A DNA stretch of 64,000 nucleotides from NCBI RefSeq assembly GCF_015229955.1, contig NZ_JAAKYZ010000007.1, forward strand, positions 1-64,000. The letters are read 5' to 3'. Shown here in pieces: positions 1-8,233 of the stretch. The translations under genes and the position numbers were made by a program. Source of the DNA: Campylobacter concisus (GTDB lineage Bacteria; Campylobacterota; Campylobacteria; Campylobacterales; Campylobacteraceae). Positions within the stretch are counted from its first letter, which is position 1. Every line of letters starts with the position of its first letter. Under the pieces are notes generated by a model. It saw only the letters and a program-made list of their open reading frames with translations, searched no databases and was not told the DNA's origin.

Positions 1-54
1 TATACTAGTGGTACAACTACAATCGAAGTTCAAGACCAAATACACGTACTTTAA
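1..54 (+). CDS. C-terminal end of a truncated gene (unknown product)
   Basis: Frame 1 is open from the first base and ends at a TAA at 52-54, giving 17 residues that end in IEVQDQIHVL. A good hairpin terminator follows at 69-93, which supports this as a real gene end. A Thr/Gly-rich tail ending in short beta-type hydrophobic residues is seen in large type I secreted adhesins, but 17 residues are too few to assign a family. The rest of the gene lies outside the window. Confidence 0.4.
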   Translation, partial: YTSGTTTIEVQDQIHVL

Positions 55-68
55 TATCTATACTTTTA

Positions 69-93
69 ATCCCAAAGGAATTTCCTTTGGGAT
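69..93 (+). terminator. Terminator hairpin after the truncated gene
   Basis: A perfect 11-bp stem (ATCCCAAAGGA with TCCTTTGGGAT) around a 3-base loop, followed by a T-rich stretch. It lies 15 bases after the stop codon at 54. Confidence 0.65.
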
Positions 94-233
94 ATTCTTT
101 CTTGTCATTAAATTTTTATAATTGTTTGTCTTTTTAAATAGCATCAGATTTACAAAATTTTAGTTATTTAAGTAGTTAGTATATAAATCAGTAAGTCTGG
201 ATGATAAACAAAGACCGAAAATGGATTAAATTT

Positions 234-261
234 GGCGGTAAATGTAGATAAAATTACCGCC
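234..261 (-). terminator. Terminator hairpin of the binding-protein gene
   Basis: GGCGGTAA pairs with TTACCGCC around a 12-base loop, 11 bases beyond the stop of the minus-strand gene that ends at 273. The minus-strand sequence after it is AAATTTAATC, so the U-tract is weak. Between here and the hairpin at 69-93 (about 140 bases) I see only AT-rich sequence. Confidence 0.5.
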
Positions 262-272
262 GTAAGGACAAA

Positions 273-1295
273 TTATTTTCCAGTTGGGTCTAAGCCATTT
301 AAGATGTAATTTACTTCATCATCGCTTAGCTCATAGTGTAAAAATTCTTTATAAAATTTCTTTGTCTCAGCTGCTATATCTATATCTTTAAAAATTTCAG
401 GATGTAATATCTTAGCTGCCCATAAAATTTGCAAAGCCCCCTCGGCGCCGTATCTATCCCAGCTAAAAACGCCAGTTGGATTTACGTAAACTCTTTTATT
501 TTTGACGGCTTTGGTGCCCGCGTAGATAGGATTTTCGTATATCTTTTGTAAAATTTCGGGAGCTTTGGCTCTGCCTATGATGATCACATCAGGGTTCATA
601 TTTGGTATCTCTTCGGCATTGATTTCAAGCATATTTCCTGCTTTTTGAACCGCGTTTTGGCCGCCTGCGACCCTTATCCACTCGTCTATGATCGTATTTG
701 CGCCGTCAACCTTAAATAAATTCTTGCCGTCTGCTATGTGAAGTACTTTTGGTCTATCTGATACAGCGATCTTATCTGTTTTGCTTAGCACTCTTTTTAG
801 GTTGCCGTCAAAATATTCGTTAAATTTCTCCGCGATCTTCGGCGCGTCGCCTCCTATGACCTCGGCCATTATAGATACGCTTTTTTTCATATCCGTATGA
901 TTGGTAAATGACGGATAAAGCACGGTAAAGCCGTTTTTGGTTAGCTCTTCTTTGTTCTTTTTATCGGCGGCTATAACGACGTCTGGACTTAGTTTAACTA
1001 GCTCTTCTACCTGTAAGTCTTTGCCGTTTACGCCGTTTGGAATGCTTGAAATTCTAGGATAAACATGTGCAAACCATTTGTTGTTTTTGATAAGATCGGT
1101 AGTCGCTACTATCTTGTCCGCGCCGCCTAGCATTAATATGATTTGGTTATTCGCATACCAAAGCGTGGCGATTTTTTCTACTTTTGCGGCGACTTTTACG
1201 ACGTCGCCAGTGATGTCTTTGACATCTCTAAACTCAGCTGCATTAAGCAAAAGGCTTGCAAACAGCACCACTAAAGCCATGAAAAATTTTTTCAT
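273..1295 (-). CDS. Periplasmic iron/metal-chelate ABC transporter binding protein
   Basis: 340 residues. An N-terminal signal peptide (KKFF, hydrophobic core, LLLNAAEF) directs export to the periplasm. The mature part has the layout of TroA-type siderophore/heme/metal-chelate binding proteins: an N-lobe with VEKIATLWYANNQIILMLG and a 'LSPDVVIAADKKN' block, and a C-lobe with 'MNPDVIIIGR'. The family binds ferric-chelate, heme, cobalamin or nickel complexes and passes them to an ABC permease. No permease or ATPase gene is adjacent on the right, so it is an orphan here unless partners lie to the left beyond the unrelated 1-54 gene. The start ATG has a GGGAGAAA ribosome site. AT-rich inverted sequence at about 1306-1332 could hold a Fur-type operator but is not diagnostic. 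Substrate unknown. Confidence 0.8.
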   Translation of the reverse strand: MKKFFMALVVLFASLLLNAAEFRDVKDITGDVVKVAAKVEKIATLWYANNQIILMLGGADKIVATTDLIKNNKWFAHVYPRISSIPNGVNGKDLQVEELVKLSPDVVIAADKKNKEELTKNGFTVLYPSFTNHTDMKKSVSIMAEVIGGDAPKIAEKFNEYFDGNLKRVLSKTDKIAVSDRPKVLHIADGKNLFKVDGANTIIDEWIRVAGGQNAVQKAGNMLEINAEEIPNMNPDVIIIGRAKAPEILQKIYENPIYAGTKAVKNKRVYVNPTGVFSWDRYGAEGALQILWAAKILHPEIFKDIDIAAETKKFYKEFLHYELSDDEVNYILNGLDPTGK

Positions 1296-1458
1296 TTTTT
1301 CTCCCTGTGTTAAATATATATTTTTATATATAAGTGCTAATACTATATGTTATCGCCTTAATAAACAATATCTTTACAATATAAATTTCTAATTTAGAGC
1401 TTTAAAATTTATGAGTGAATGTGAATTTTTATCTATTATTGATAGATTAAATTTATAG

Positions 1459-1482
1459 CAAGTGCTCCCCTTCTTGCACTTG
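1459..1482 (-). terminator. Hairpin downstream of assT
   Basis: CAAGTGC pairs with GCACTTG around a 10-base loop, 23 bases beyond the assT stop. The minus-strand sequence after it (CTATAAATTT) is only moderately T-rich. Confidence 0.45.
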
Positions 1483-1505
1483 GCAAAAAAGGGAGAAAAG
1501 AGAGA

Positions 1506-3341
1506 TTATTTCTCAAAAGCTTTTTGCAGGCTAAATGGAAACGCTTGATAGCCCATAGCATTTGTCATCTTTATCTCGATACTAGGCTCTTTTGCACCCC
1601 ATTCAAACTCATCGATGTGCGGGCTAGGAAGTCCTACTGGTCGACCTTTTGCGATGTCAAACTGCATGCCAGCAACGGCTGAATAGACCATCACGCTATC
1701 AAGGTCATCTTGATACTGCGTAAGGCTAGTGACCGAACTATACCACTCTTTGCCACGCTCTTTGCCGTACTCCCAAATTTGCTCAACAGTCTTTTTCTTT
1801 TCATCTATCTTATAAACGACTGCGCGAGAGTATTTCATGCCAGCGATGGCTGGTTGCTCCATGCCCCTTGTGTCGCCGTTGTCAAAGACGCTTAGATAAA
1901 TTTCGCCTTTTTTAGACTTGCTATCTATCCTAAATGCCGTGTGTTGCGTCCATTGCCAGTCAAAGCCACCTTTGTCGCTCTCGTATCCTGGGCATTTTGA
2001 GTACTCATCTTCGCAGACTATTTTGTTGCCTTTGCTATCAACTGGCTGAAGAAGTTTATCTTTAAATTTATCGCTCCAACCTTTGTGAGCGCCCATGATC
2101 CATTTTACTTGTTTATCGCGGCCGATCTTGATGACTGCGTCTTGGTGGCGGCTTGAGATGATGATGCTGTCATCACTTGGGTCGTAATCCACGCTATTTA
2201 CGTGCGCCCAGTTGCGTCCGGGACCAGCGCCAACTATGTCGCCCCATTTATCGTGCGTATCCATAGACTGAAGCTCATCTGCGCTTGCAGTGTGGCCTGC
2301 TTTTTTAGCGTCTATGTTTAAGCAAACTGCGCCTTGATCAAGTGTTTTTAGCACGATGTCACGGTAAGGATCGAGGATTTCATATAGTCTAAAGTCATCA
2401 ACTACGTTGCCATCTCTGTCAAGCTCAACGATCACGTCACGCACTGTTCTTACATTTTTACCATCAGCCCTTTTATAGTCAGCATTTGCCACGCGCAAGA
2501 AGTAGTGTCCGTTTTGTGCTACGTCCATTGAGTGAGAGAAGTCGTTGTAGCTAGCTGGTAGCTCGCGGTTAAAAATTTCTCTACCCATGATGTCGTATTT
2601 TGCGTATCTTTGACCATATCCCCAAGTCATCGCACCATCGTCATTTTGCTTAAAGCCCATCATTACGCCAGCGTGAAATGGCTGTTTTAGATCATAAATT
2701 TTGCTTGGCTCAAGGTACCATCTAACCTCACCTTTTGTATCAAGGATGAAGTTATTTGGGCTGTAGTTCCACTCGATCGCACCGCCAGCTGGGTTGTTCC
2801 AAACGACTTTTGTGCCCTTGCCGGTTTTATTTACAAAGTTATTTACGTAGTATAGGCGGTTTGCAAATTTAGCGCTTGCTGGCTTAGTAACCTCGATCTT
2901 GTCAAATAGCGTGCCCTTTTGATTTGGCGTGCCTGAGCTTTCTAGGTAGATGGCTGGGGCATAAATTTTATAGCTCTCTTTTATGTGTTCAGTCTTGCCT
3001 TTGTAGCTCTTGTCGTACTCGACTTCAACGGTATTTTGATAGTCAGGATACATGCCAAAAACTGGGATGCCACCATGTGTGCGAAGATGCTTATCAGCCA
3101 CTTTGTAGCTTATCACCTGACCGCCTTGTTTTGGCACGATGGTTACTTTGGCATTGCTTAATGTGTAGCCGCCATTTTTGATGACTGCTGTAAGTGGGGC
3201 AGTATCGTATGGATTTACCACTACTTCGCCTATTTGCCCAGTGATAGCATAGTCTAGTTTAGCCCCGCTTGGACCGCCTATCGCAAAAGCGCTTGAGCAA
3301 AGTACAGAGGCTAGTGCAACACAACTCAAAGTCTTTTTCAT
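1506..3341 (-). CDS. assT: Arylsulfate sulfotransferase, periplasmic
   Basis: 611 residues with a clear signal peptide (hydrophobic core, SSAFA then IGG). It matches the bacterial aryl sulfotransferase family, which moves sulfate from one phenolic ester to another phenol in the periplasm without PAPS. The family's six-bladed propeller repeats are recognisable. Likely active-site residues are the His in WAHVNSVDYD, the Arg and His in SSRHQDAV and the His in WTQHTAF, matching the His/Arg set known for the E. coli enzyme. A close Cys pair (VCEDEYSKC) corresponds to the disulfide made by DsbL in uropathogenic E. coli. The two Dsb genes are at 4481-5766 on the opposite strand. The C. jejuni counterpart is called astA. 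The start has an AAAGGAGATG ribosome site. Length is normal for the family. Confidence 0.93.
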   Translation of the reverse strand: MKKTLSCVALASVLCSSAFAIGGPSGAKLDYAITGQIGEVVVNPYDTAPLTAVIKNGGYTLSNAKVTIVPKQGGQVISYKVADKHLRTHGGIPVFGMYPDYQNTVEVEYDKSYKGKTEHIKESYKIYAPAIYLESSGTPNQKGTLFDKIEVTKPASAKFANRLYYVNNFVNKTGKGTKVVWNNPAGGAIEWNYSPNNFILDTKGEVRWYLEPSKIYDLKQPFHAGVMMGFKQNDDGAMTWGYGQRYAKYDIMGREIFNRELPASYNDFSHSMDVAQNGHYFLRVANADYKRADGKNVRTVRDVIVELDRDGNVVDDFRLYEILDPYRDIVLKTLDQGAVCLNIDAKKAGHTASADELQSMDTHDKWGDIVGAGPGRNWAHVNSVDYDPSDDSIIISSRHQDAVIKIGRDKQVKWIMGAHKGWSDKFKDKLLQPVDSKGNKIVCEDEYSKCPGYESDKGGFDWQWTQHTAFRIDSKSKKGEIYLSVFDNGDTRGMEQPAIAGMKYSRAVVYKIDEKKKTVEQIWEYGKERGKEWYSSVTSLTQYQDDLDSVMVYSAVAGMQFDIAKGRPVGLPSPHIDEFEWGAKEPSIEIKMTNAMGYQAFPFSLQKAFEK

Positions 3342-3401
3342 AACATCTCCTTTAGATAAATTTTATAAACTCTACTCATAAAGCTTATAAAATTTAGAAA
3401 A

Positions 3402-3422
3402 AGCCTTGGAACGCCCAAGGCT
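3402..3422. promoter_or_regulatory. Hairpin in the assT / CMD divergent promoter region
   Basis: A perfect 8-bp stem, AGCCTTGG with CCAAGGCT, around a 5-base loop, 60 bases upstream of the assT start. It lies in the 277-bp divergent region between assT and the + strand gene at 3619. It could be a 5' leader structure of assT or a regulator site. The sequence alone does not decide. Confidence 0.35.
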
Positions 3423-3618
3423 TAAAATAGGTAAAAGGAGTAATAAAAAATATTGCGTCCTTCGTAATTGTAATAAAACCTTATAACATAAAAATCACGA
3501 TAAACTTTATAATGGCTTAAAATCTAAATTTATATTAAAAATTTTTGCCTTTTTGGATCTTAAGCTAGCATTTACGCTTTAGCACTTATAATCAGCCCCA
3601 AACAATGGAGCAGAACTT

Positions 3619-4365
3619 ATGACACTAACTTACAATGCAAAGAAAATTTATGAAAATTGGTTTGATTCAAAAAGTGAGCTTGAAGAGAGCAATGCTAGCT
3701 TTTTAGAAGATTATTTAAATTTTTTAGGCGATATTGGTGAAGTGATAAATATTGATGAAAAAACAAGGCTTTCGGTTATCATCGCCTCTCTTTGCGTGAG
3801 TAAAGGTGCAAAAAGCTCATTTAAAAGCTTCGTTAGGGCTGCTTTAAATGTAGGCATATCAGCAAAAGAGATAAGAGAAATTTTATATCAAGCAGTGCCT
3901 TATGCTGGGCTTGGCAAGGTAGAAGATTGTATATTTTTAGCTGATGAAATTTTTAATGAGCGCTACATAGAGCCTGAGAATATGCCTAAAAAATCAAGAG
4001 AAGGCAGAGGTGAACGAGGCCTTGAGATACAAAGAAAACTCTTCCCAGCGGTTGATAAATTTATCGCATCAATGCCAAATGATCAAAAACATATAATGGA
4101 GTTTTTATCGCAAAACTGCTTTGGCGATTTTTATGCAAGAGATGGGCTTAGTTTAGAGCTTAGGGAGCTTTTGACATTTGTCTATATCACGACTCTTGGC
4201 TTTGCAAAACCACAGCTTTTAGGGCACATTGCTGCAAATTTTGGTATCGGCAACGATAGAGCTAAACTAATAAGCGTTGTTACGACACTTATACCATTTA
4301 TAGGCTATCCGAGTGCTTTAAACGCATTATCAGCAATAAATGAGATAAGTTCTAGTAAAAATTAA
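3619..4365 (+). CDS. Carboxymuconolactone decarboxylase-like (AhpD-fold) protein
   Basis: 248 residues containing two CMD/AhpD-type helical repeats: one near 45-110 (RLSVIIASLCVSKG and EIREILYQAVPYAGLGK) and one near 175-240 (LELRELLTFVYITTLGF and LISVVTTLIPFIGYPSA). The CxxC pair of true AhpD peroxidase partners is absent in both repeats, so a simple AhpD-like redox role is unlikely. Function is unknown; tandem CMD proteins of this kind are often annotated only by family. It sits between the divergent assT gene and dsbL. A 115-base gap separates it from dsbL. No signal peptide is seen, so it is probably cytoplasmic. Confidence 0.75.
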   Translation: MTLTYNAKKIYENWFDSKSELEESNASFLEDYLNFLGDIGEVINIDEKTRLSVIIASLCVSKGAKSSFKSFVRAALNVGISAKEIREILYQAVPYAGLGKVEDCIFLADEIFNERYIEPENMPKKSREGRGERGLEIQRKLFPAVDKFIASMPNDQKHIMEFLSQNCFGDFYARDGLSLELRELLTFVYITTLGFAKPQLLGHIAANFGIGNDRAKLISVVTTLIPFIGYPSALNALSAINEISSSKN

Positions 4366-4480
4366 ATTTTTAATCAATGCGATATCTTATAAATTTCAGC
4401 CAAAATTTATTCTAGCGTTAAATTTGCGGTTGAGCTTGGTTGTAGAATAACTCAAAATAAATCATCTAAAGGAGATTATC

Positions 4481-5137
4481 ATGAGTTTTCTATCTAAATT
4501 TAGCAAGGCTATCTTTGCTGTTGCGGTAGCTGGAGCGATTAGTGCTAGTGCATTTAGTGAGGGCGAGGACTACGTTAAGCTTGAAAAGCCACTAAGCGCG
4601 GGACAAAATACACTAGTTAAAATTTTTAGCTACGCTTGCCCATTTTGCTATAAGTACGACAAGAGCGTCACTCCAAAGGTAGTTGAGAAAATTCCTGGAC
4701 TAAAATACGAGCCATTTCACCTAAAGACAAAGGGCGATTACGGCGAGGTTGCGAGTAAGGTTTTTGCCGTGCTTATCGTTATGGACGAGGCAAAAGGTGT
4801 CGGCTTATTTGATGAAAATTCGCTATTTAAAAAGGCTAAATTTGCCTACTACAAGGCTTATCACGACAAAAAAGAGCGCTGGAGTGATGGCAAAGACGCT
4901 GAGGGTTTTTTAAAGACTGGTCTTGAGGCAGCTGGCGTTAGCAAGGCTGATTATGAAAAAGAGCTAGCTAATCCAAAAGTGACTGAGCTGCTTAAAAAGT
5001 GGGACGAGAGCTATGACGTGGCCAAAATTCAAGGCGTGCCAGCATTTGTCGTAAATGGCAAATACCTCATCATGACAAAATCAATCAGCTCGCTTGATGG
5101 CATGGCAGCACTCATCGAAGAGCTTCTTAAAAAATAA
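4481..5137 (+). CDS. dsbL: DsbA-family thiol:disulfide oxidoreductase, DsbL type
   Basis: 218 residues with a signal peptide (AIFAVAVAGAISASAFS). The thioredoxin-fold active site is C53-P-F-C56, the CPFC motif typical of DsbL rather than the CPHC of DsbA. The cis-proline loop follows near residue 190 (IQGVPAFVVNG). The family puts disulfides into periplasmic proteins, and DsbL is known as the oxidant dedicated to AssT, whose gene lies about 1.1 kb away. A strong AAAGGAG ribosome site precedes the ATG. The next gene, dsbI, starts 8 bases after the stop, so they form one transcription unit. Confidence 0.9.
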   Translation: MSFLSKFSKAIFAVAVAGAISASAFSEGEDYVKLEKPLSAGQNTLVKIFSYACPFCYKYDKSVTPKVVEKIPGLKYEPFHLKTKGDYGEVASKVFAVLIVMDEAKGVGLFDENSLFKKAKFAYYKAYHDKKERWSDGKDAEGFLKTGLEAAGVSKADYEKELANPKVTELLKKWDESYDVAKIQGVPAFVVNGKYLIMTKSISSLDGMAALIEELLKK

Positions 5138-5145
5138 GGCGTCAC

Positions 5146-5766
5146 ATGAGCTTTTTTAAAAAAATGGCTAAATTTCAAGACTCACGCATCTCTTGGGCGA
5201 TCTTAGTCTTTGTAAGCGTCGCGCTTGTTGTTATCGCGCACTCGCTCTTTCAAAACTACGCTTATATGCCTCCTTGCGAGCAGTGCGTCTATATACGTTT
5301 TGCATTTTTATGTATGGCACTTGGCGGCGTGATCGCTATCATAAATCCTAAAAATTTACTATTTGCTCTAATTGGCTACGTCTTTGCCTTTTGGGGAGCG
5401 GTGCAGGGCATAATGTATAGCGTAAAGCTAGCCAAAATCCACGATGCAGTGCATGGTGATGATCCTTTTGGCATGCAGGGCTGCTCTACTGAGCCACACT
5501 ATCCATTTGGTTTGCCACTTGAGAAGTGGGCGCCTGACTGGTTTATGCCAACAGGCGACTGCGGATATGACAGCCCTATGGTGCCTGATGGCGCGGTGCT
5601 AAGCGATCTGCAAAAGAGAATAGTTGATCTTTACGCTGATGGCTGGTATCTTGTGCCTTCATCTAAATTTATGTCGATGGCTGATTGTACGCTACTTGGA
5701 TTTGGTGTTTGTTTTGTAGTGCTTGCACTTATGCTCGTTTCAAAGCTTTTATCCTTTTTAAAATGA
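5146..5766 (+). CDS. dsbI: DsbB-family quinone-linked oxidase of DsbL, DsbI type
   Basis: 206 residues of inner-membrane protein with membrane spans near 18-38, 50-68, 72-92 and 180-202. The first periplasmic Cys pair is in PPCEQCVYIR; the second pair is the Cys of GMQGCSTE and the Cys of PTGDCGYD in a long second periplasmic loop. DsbB/DsbI proteins reoxidise their DsbA/DsbL partner and pass electrons to quinone. The long second loop is as expected for DsbI. It follows dsbL by 8 bases. Confidence 0.9.
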   Translation: MSFFKKMAKFQDSRISWAILVFVSVALVVIAHSLFQNYAYMPPCEQCVYIRFAFLCMALGGVIAIINPKNLLFALIGYVFAFWGAVQGIMYSVKLAKIHDAVHGDDPFGMQGCSTEPHYPFGLPLEKWAPDWFMPTGDCGYDSPMVPDGAVLSDLQKRIVDLYADGWYLVPSSKFMSMADCTLLGFGVCFVVLALMLVSKLLSFLK

Positions 5767-5771
5767 ATTTA

Positions 5772-5793
5772 GTTAGCCCAAATTTGGGCTAAC
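5772..5793. repeat. Perfect 22-bp palindrome after dsbI
   Basis: GTTAGCCCAAA and TTTGGGCTAAC form an uninterrupted inverted repeat in the 45-bp gap between dsbI and the histidine kinase gene. As RNA it folds into a strong hairpin but no T-run follows, so it could be a terminator, a bidirectional RNA end or a dimeric regulator site. Confidence 0.55.
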
Positions 5794-5811
5794 TTAGGAT
5801 ATACTGCAAGT

Positions 5812-7461
5812 ATGGGTCTTAATTTAAAATCACAAAATATTAAAATCTACGCCATCATCTTGCTTGCTAGCCTTTTTGTGATACTTCTTGGGCTAAATAT
5901 TTACAGCAATGCCAAAGAGAAAATCATAGAGCTATCTGATAAAAATAACATAGCAGTTAGCAAAAATATCGTAAATAACTTTCAAATTTGGCTTGATGAA
6001 CGTATAAATTCACTCATTCGTGCGTCAAAATTTATACAAAATGCAGACATCGTAGATGACGATGAAAAGATAGCCGGCTTTATAAAGCTCTTTAAGCAAA
6101 ACGCGAAAGAATTTGATCTAATGCAGCTTTTAAGGGATGATGGAGAAATTTTTGTAGATGGAGAGAAAATTTTAGAAGAAGTTATGCCAAAAAGTGAAAG
6201 AGCAGGGCTTATCTGGTATGTCGAGACAAAAAATACAAATGCCCCAAGCGTAAATTTCATGCAAAAACATAAAATTTTAAAGGGCTCAACTCTAAATTTA
6301 TGCGTTCCAGTCACAAAACAAACGAAATTTAAAGCAGCACTTTGTGGCGTCGTGCGTATAGAAAATATCTTTAATAGCATTAAAAATTTTAGCCTTGCAC
6401 CAAATTCTTACTCATTTTTGGTGACTCATAGCGGTGAAATTTTAACATCGATACCTGATCTTGCTTTAAAAAAAGAGATCGAGGAAAAATTTAAAGAGTT
6501 GTTTTTAAAAGATGAAGACATTACAAGCTTAAAAATAGGACAAAATTTAATCCAAGTAGCTGAGATACCAACGATAAATTGGTTCATAGGAGCTGGCACA
6601 AATAACGAAGAAGAAATTTCAGCTTTAACAAAAGAAGCTTTAAAAAATGCTCTAAGCTTGCTCTTTGCCTTCGTTGCGCTCACATTTTTGGCAAATATTC
6701 TTCATAATTTTATGTATAACAAGATAAAAAAGATACAAGATGAGTATGAAACATTGCTAACTCATAGAGCCAAAATGAGTGAGGCTGGCGAGCTAATAAG
6801 TGGTATCAATCATCAATTCATTCAGCCTGTAAATTCGCTAAAACTAATGCTAAGCTCGTGCATAATGTTAAAAAAAGAAGGTAAATTAAGCGATGAGGAG
6901 CTAATAAATTTACTTGAAAAAGGGCAAAGCTCGGTCAAACTTCTTTCAAGTACTATTGAAATTTTTAGAAATTTTTACAAAAGTGCTGAAAATGTGAGCG
7001 AATTTGAGATACAAACAAGCGTTAAAAATCTAATAACACTTATGCACACAGAGCTTAGCCGTGCAAATGTTAGTGTAAAATTTAGCGGCTTTAACGAACA
7101 AAAAGTTCGTCAGATAGAAAATATAATCCAACAAATTTTACTAATCCTAATACACAACGCAAAAGACTCACTTGTCGAAAGCTACAAAGATGAGCCACTA
7201 AAACGTATCATCGAGATAAAATTTAGAAGCTTTGAAGATAAGTGCTACATCGGAGTTTATGACAATGGAAATGGCGTAAGCGAGCAAATGAGCGAGAAAA
7301 TTTTTACTTGGCTAAATACCACCAAAAAGCAAGGAAATGGCATAGGACTTTATTTTGCTAAAAAGCTAGCACAAGAAAAGCTAAATGGTGACGTAAGACT
7401 CGTAAATAACGCAAAGCCAACGGTGTTTGAGCTAAGTTTTGATATAAATTTAAAGGACTAA
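5812..7461 (+). CDS. Membrane sensor histidine kinase
   Basis: 549 residues. A membrane span near 12-31 and another near 283-303 bracket a periplasmic sensor region of about 250 residues with the look of a Cache domain. The cytoplasmic part has the phospho-acceptor block SGINHQFIQPVNSLK with H334, then the ATPase N-box region (IHNAKDSLVE) and the G-boxes (YDNGNGVSEQM and KQGNGIGLYFAKK). It phosphorylates a partner response regulator, almost certainly the gene starting 1 base after its stop. The signal sensed is unknown. A ribosome site (AGGA) lies 12 bases before the ATG, which is distant. The perfect palindrome at 5772-5793 is just upstream. Confidence 0.88.
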   Translation: MGLNLKSQNIKIYAIILLASLFVILLGLNIYSNAKEKIIELSDKNNIAVSKNIVNNFQIWLDERINSLIRASKFIQNADIVDDDEKIAGFIKLFKQNAKEFDLMQLLRDDGEIFVDGEKILEEVMPKSERAGLIWYVETKNTNAPSVNFMQKHKILKGSTLNLCVPVTKQTKFKAALCGVVRIENIFNSIKNFSLAPNSYSFLVTHSGEILTSIPDLALKKEIEEKFKELFLKDEDITSLKIGQNLIQVAEIPTINWFIGAGTNNEEEISALTKEALKNALSLLFAFVALTFLANILHNFMYNKIKKIQDEYETLLTHRAKMSEAGELISGINHQFIQPVNSLKLMLSSCIMLKKEGKLSDEELINLLEKGQSSVKLLSSTIEIFRNFYKSAENVSEFEIQTSVKNLITLMHTELSRANVSVKFSGFNEQKVRQIENIIQQILLILIHNAKDSLVESYKDEPLKRIIEIKFRSFEDKCYIGVYDNGNGVSEQMSEKIFTWLNTTKKQGNGIGLYFAKKLAQEKLNGDVRLVNNAKPTVFELSFDINLKD

Positions 7462-7462
7462 A

Positions 7463-8143
7463 ATGCAAGAAGTCTTAGAAATTTTAAAAAAGACGTCTGT
7501 CTTGGTAGTCGAAGATGACGATATGGCAAGAGAGCTTATTATTAGCGGACTTAAACCTTATTGCGAGCAGGTAATTGGTGCTTGCAATGGACAAGATGGC
7601 GTGGAGAAATTTAAAAAGCAAGGCTTTGATATTGTGATGAGTGATATTCACATGCCAGTGCTTAATGGCTTTGAGATGATGAATGAGATGAAGCGCATAA
7701 AACCGCACCAAAAATTTATCGTCTTTACCTCTTATGATAGCGATGAAAATTTGATAAAAAGCATGGAGGAAGGGGCGATGCTTTTTTTAAAAAAGCCTAT
7801 TGATATGAAGGATCTTAGGTCAATGCTTATTAGTTTAAGTTTTGAACGAGATGAAAAGCTGGTTTATTTAAGCGATGAGGTGAGTATAAATTTAAAAAGA
7901 GAGAAAATTTATAAAAACGGCATTGAAATTTATCTTAGCTTTTTGCAAAATAAGATATTTTGGCTCTTTGCTTATAATCTAAATAAGCTAGTTACTTATG
8001 AGATGATAGAAGAATTTGTCTATGAAAGCGATGTTAGCAAGGCGGCTATCCAAAATGTGATACTTCGTCTAAAGCGTGAGCTTGGTGTGAAATTTAAAAA
8101 TATCAGCGAGAGTGGATATATTTTAATCACAAAATCTGAATGA
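7463..8143 (+). CDS. Two-component response regulator with C-terminal winged helix
   Basis: 226 residues. The receiver domain (about 11-125) carries the acidic pair in VVEDDD, the phospho-acceptor D61 in MSDIHMP and the conserved Lys in LKKPID. The C-terminal part (about 135-225) resembles an OmpR/PhoB-type DNA-binding domain, but is divergent: only a pattern such as NKLVTYEMIEEFVYESDVSKAAIQ is seen. It follows the kinase gene by 1 base and forms an operon with it. A likely target is the small retention-module gene 90 bases downstream, whose upstream region has a 16-bp inverted repeat. Confidence 0.88.
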   Translation: MQEVLEILKKTSVLVVEDDDMARELIISGLKPYCEQVIGACNGQDGVEKFKKQGFDIVMSDIHMPVLNGFEMMNEMKRIKPHQKFIVFTSYDSDENLIKSMEEGAMLFLKKPIDMKDLRSMLISLSFERDEKLVYLSDEVSINLKREKIYKNGIEIYLSFLQNKIFWLFAYNLNKLVTYEMIEEFVYESDVSKAAIQNVILRLKRELGVKFKNISESGYILITKSE

Positions 8144-8161
8144 TTTGGAATTATCGCCACC

Positions 8162-8177
8162 TTGTACCATAGTACAA
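8162..8177. promoter_or_regulatory. Inverted repeat, candidate operator of the retention-module gene
   Basis: TTGTAC-CATA-GTACAA, a perfect 6-4-6 inverted repeat, is 18 bases upstream of a TATACT -10-like element at 8196-8201. It lies in the gap between the response regulator and the gene at 8234. The spacing suits an activator site, possibly for the response regulator encoded just upstream. Confidence 0.4.
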
Positions 8178-8233
8178 TATACAAAAGTAATTAAATATAC
8201 TAAAATACCGACAAATAAAAATAAGGAATAAAG

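Noticed and set aside
1078-1392. 104-residue + frame opposite the binding protein gene
   Set aside because: A shadow of the minus-strand gene with no independent evidence.
1296-1400. Fur box upstream of the metal-chelate binding protein
   Set aside because: The region is AT-rich with chance palindromes such as TATATATTTTTATATA; nothing separates it from background.
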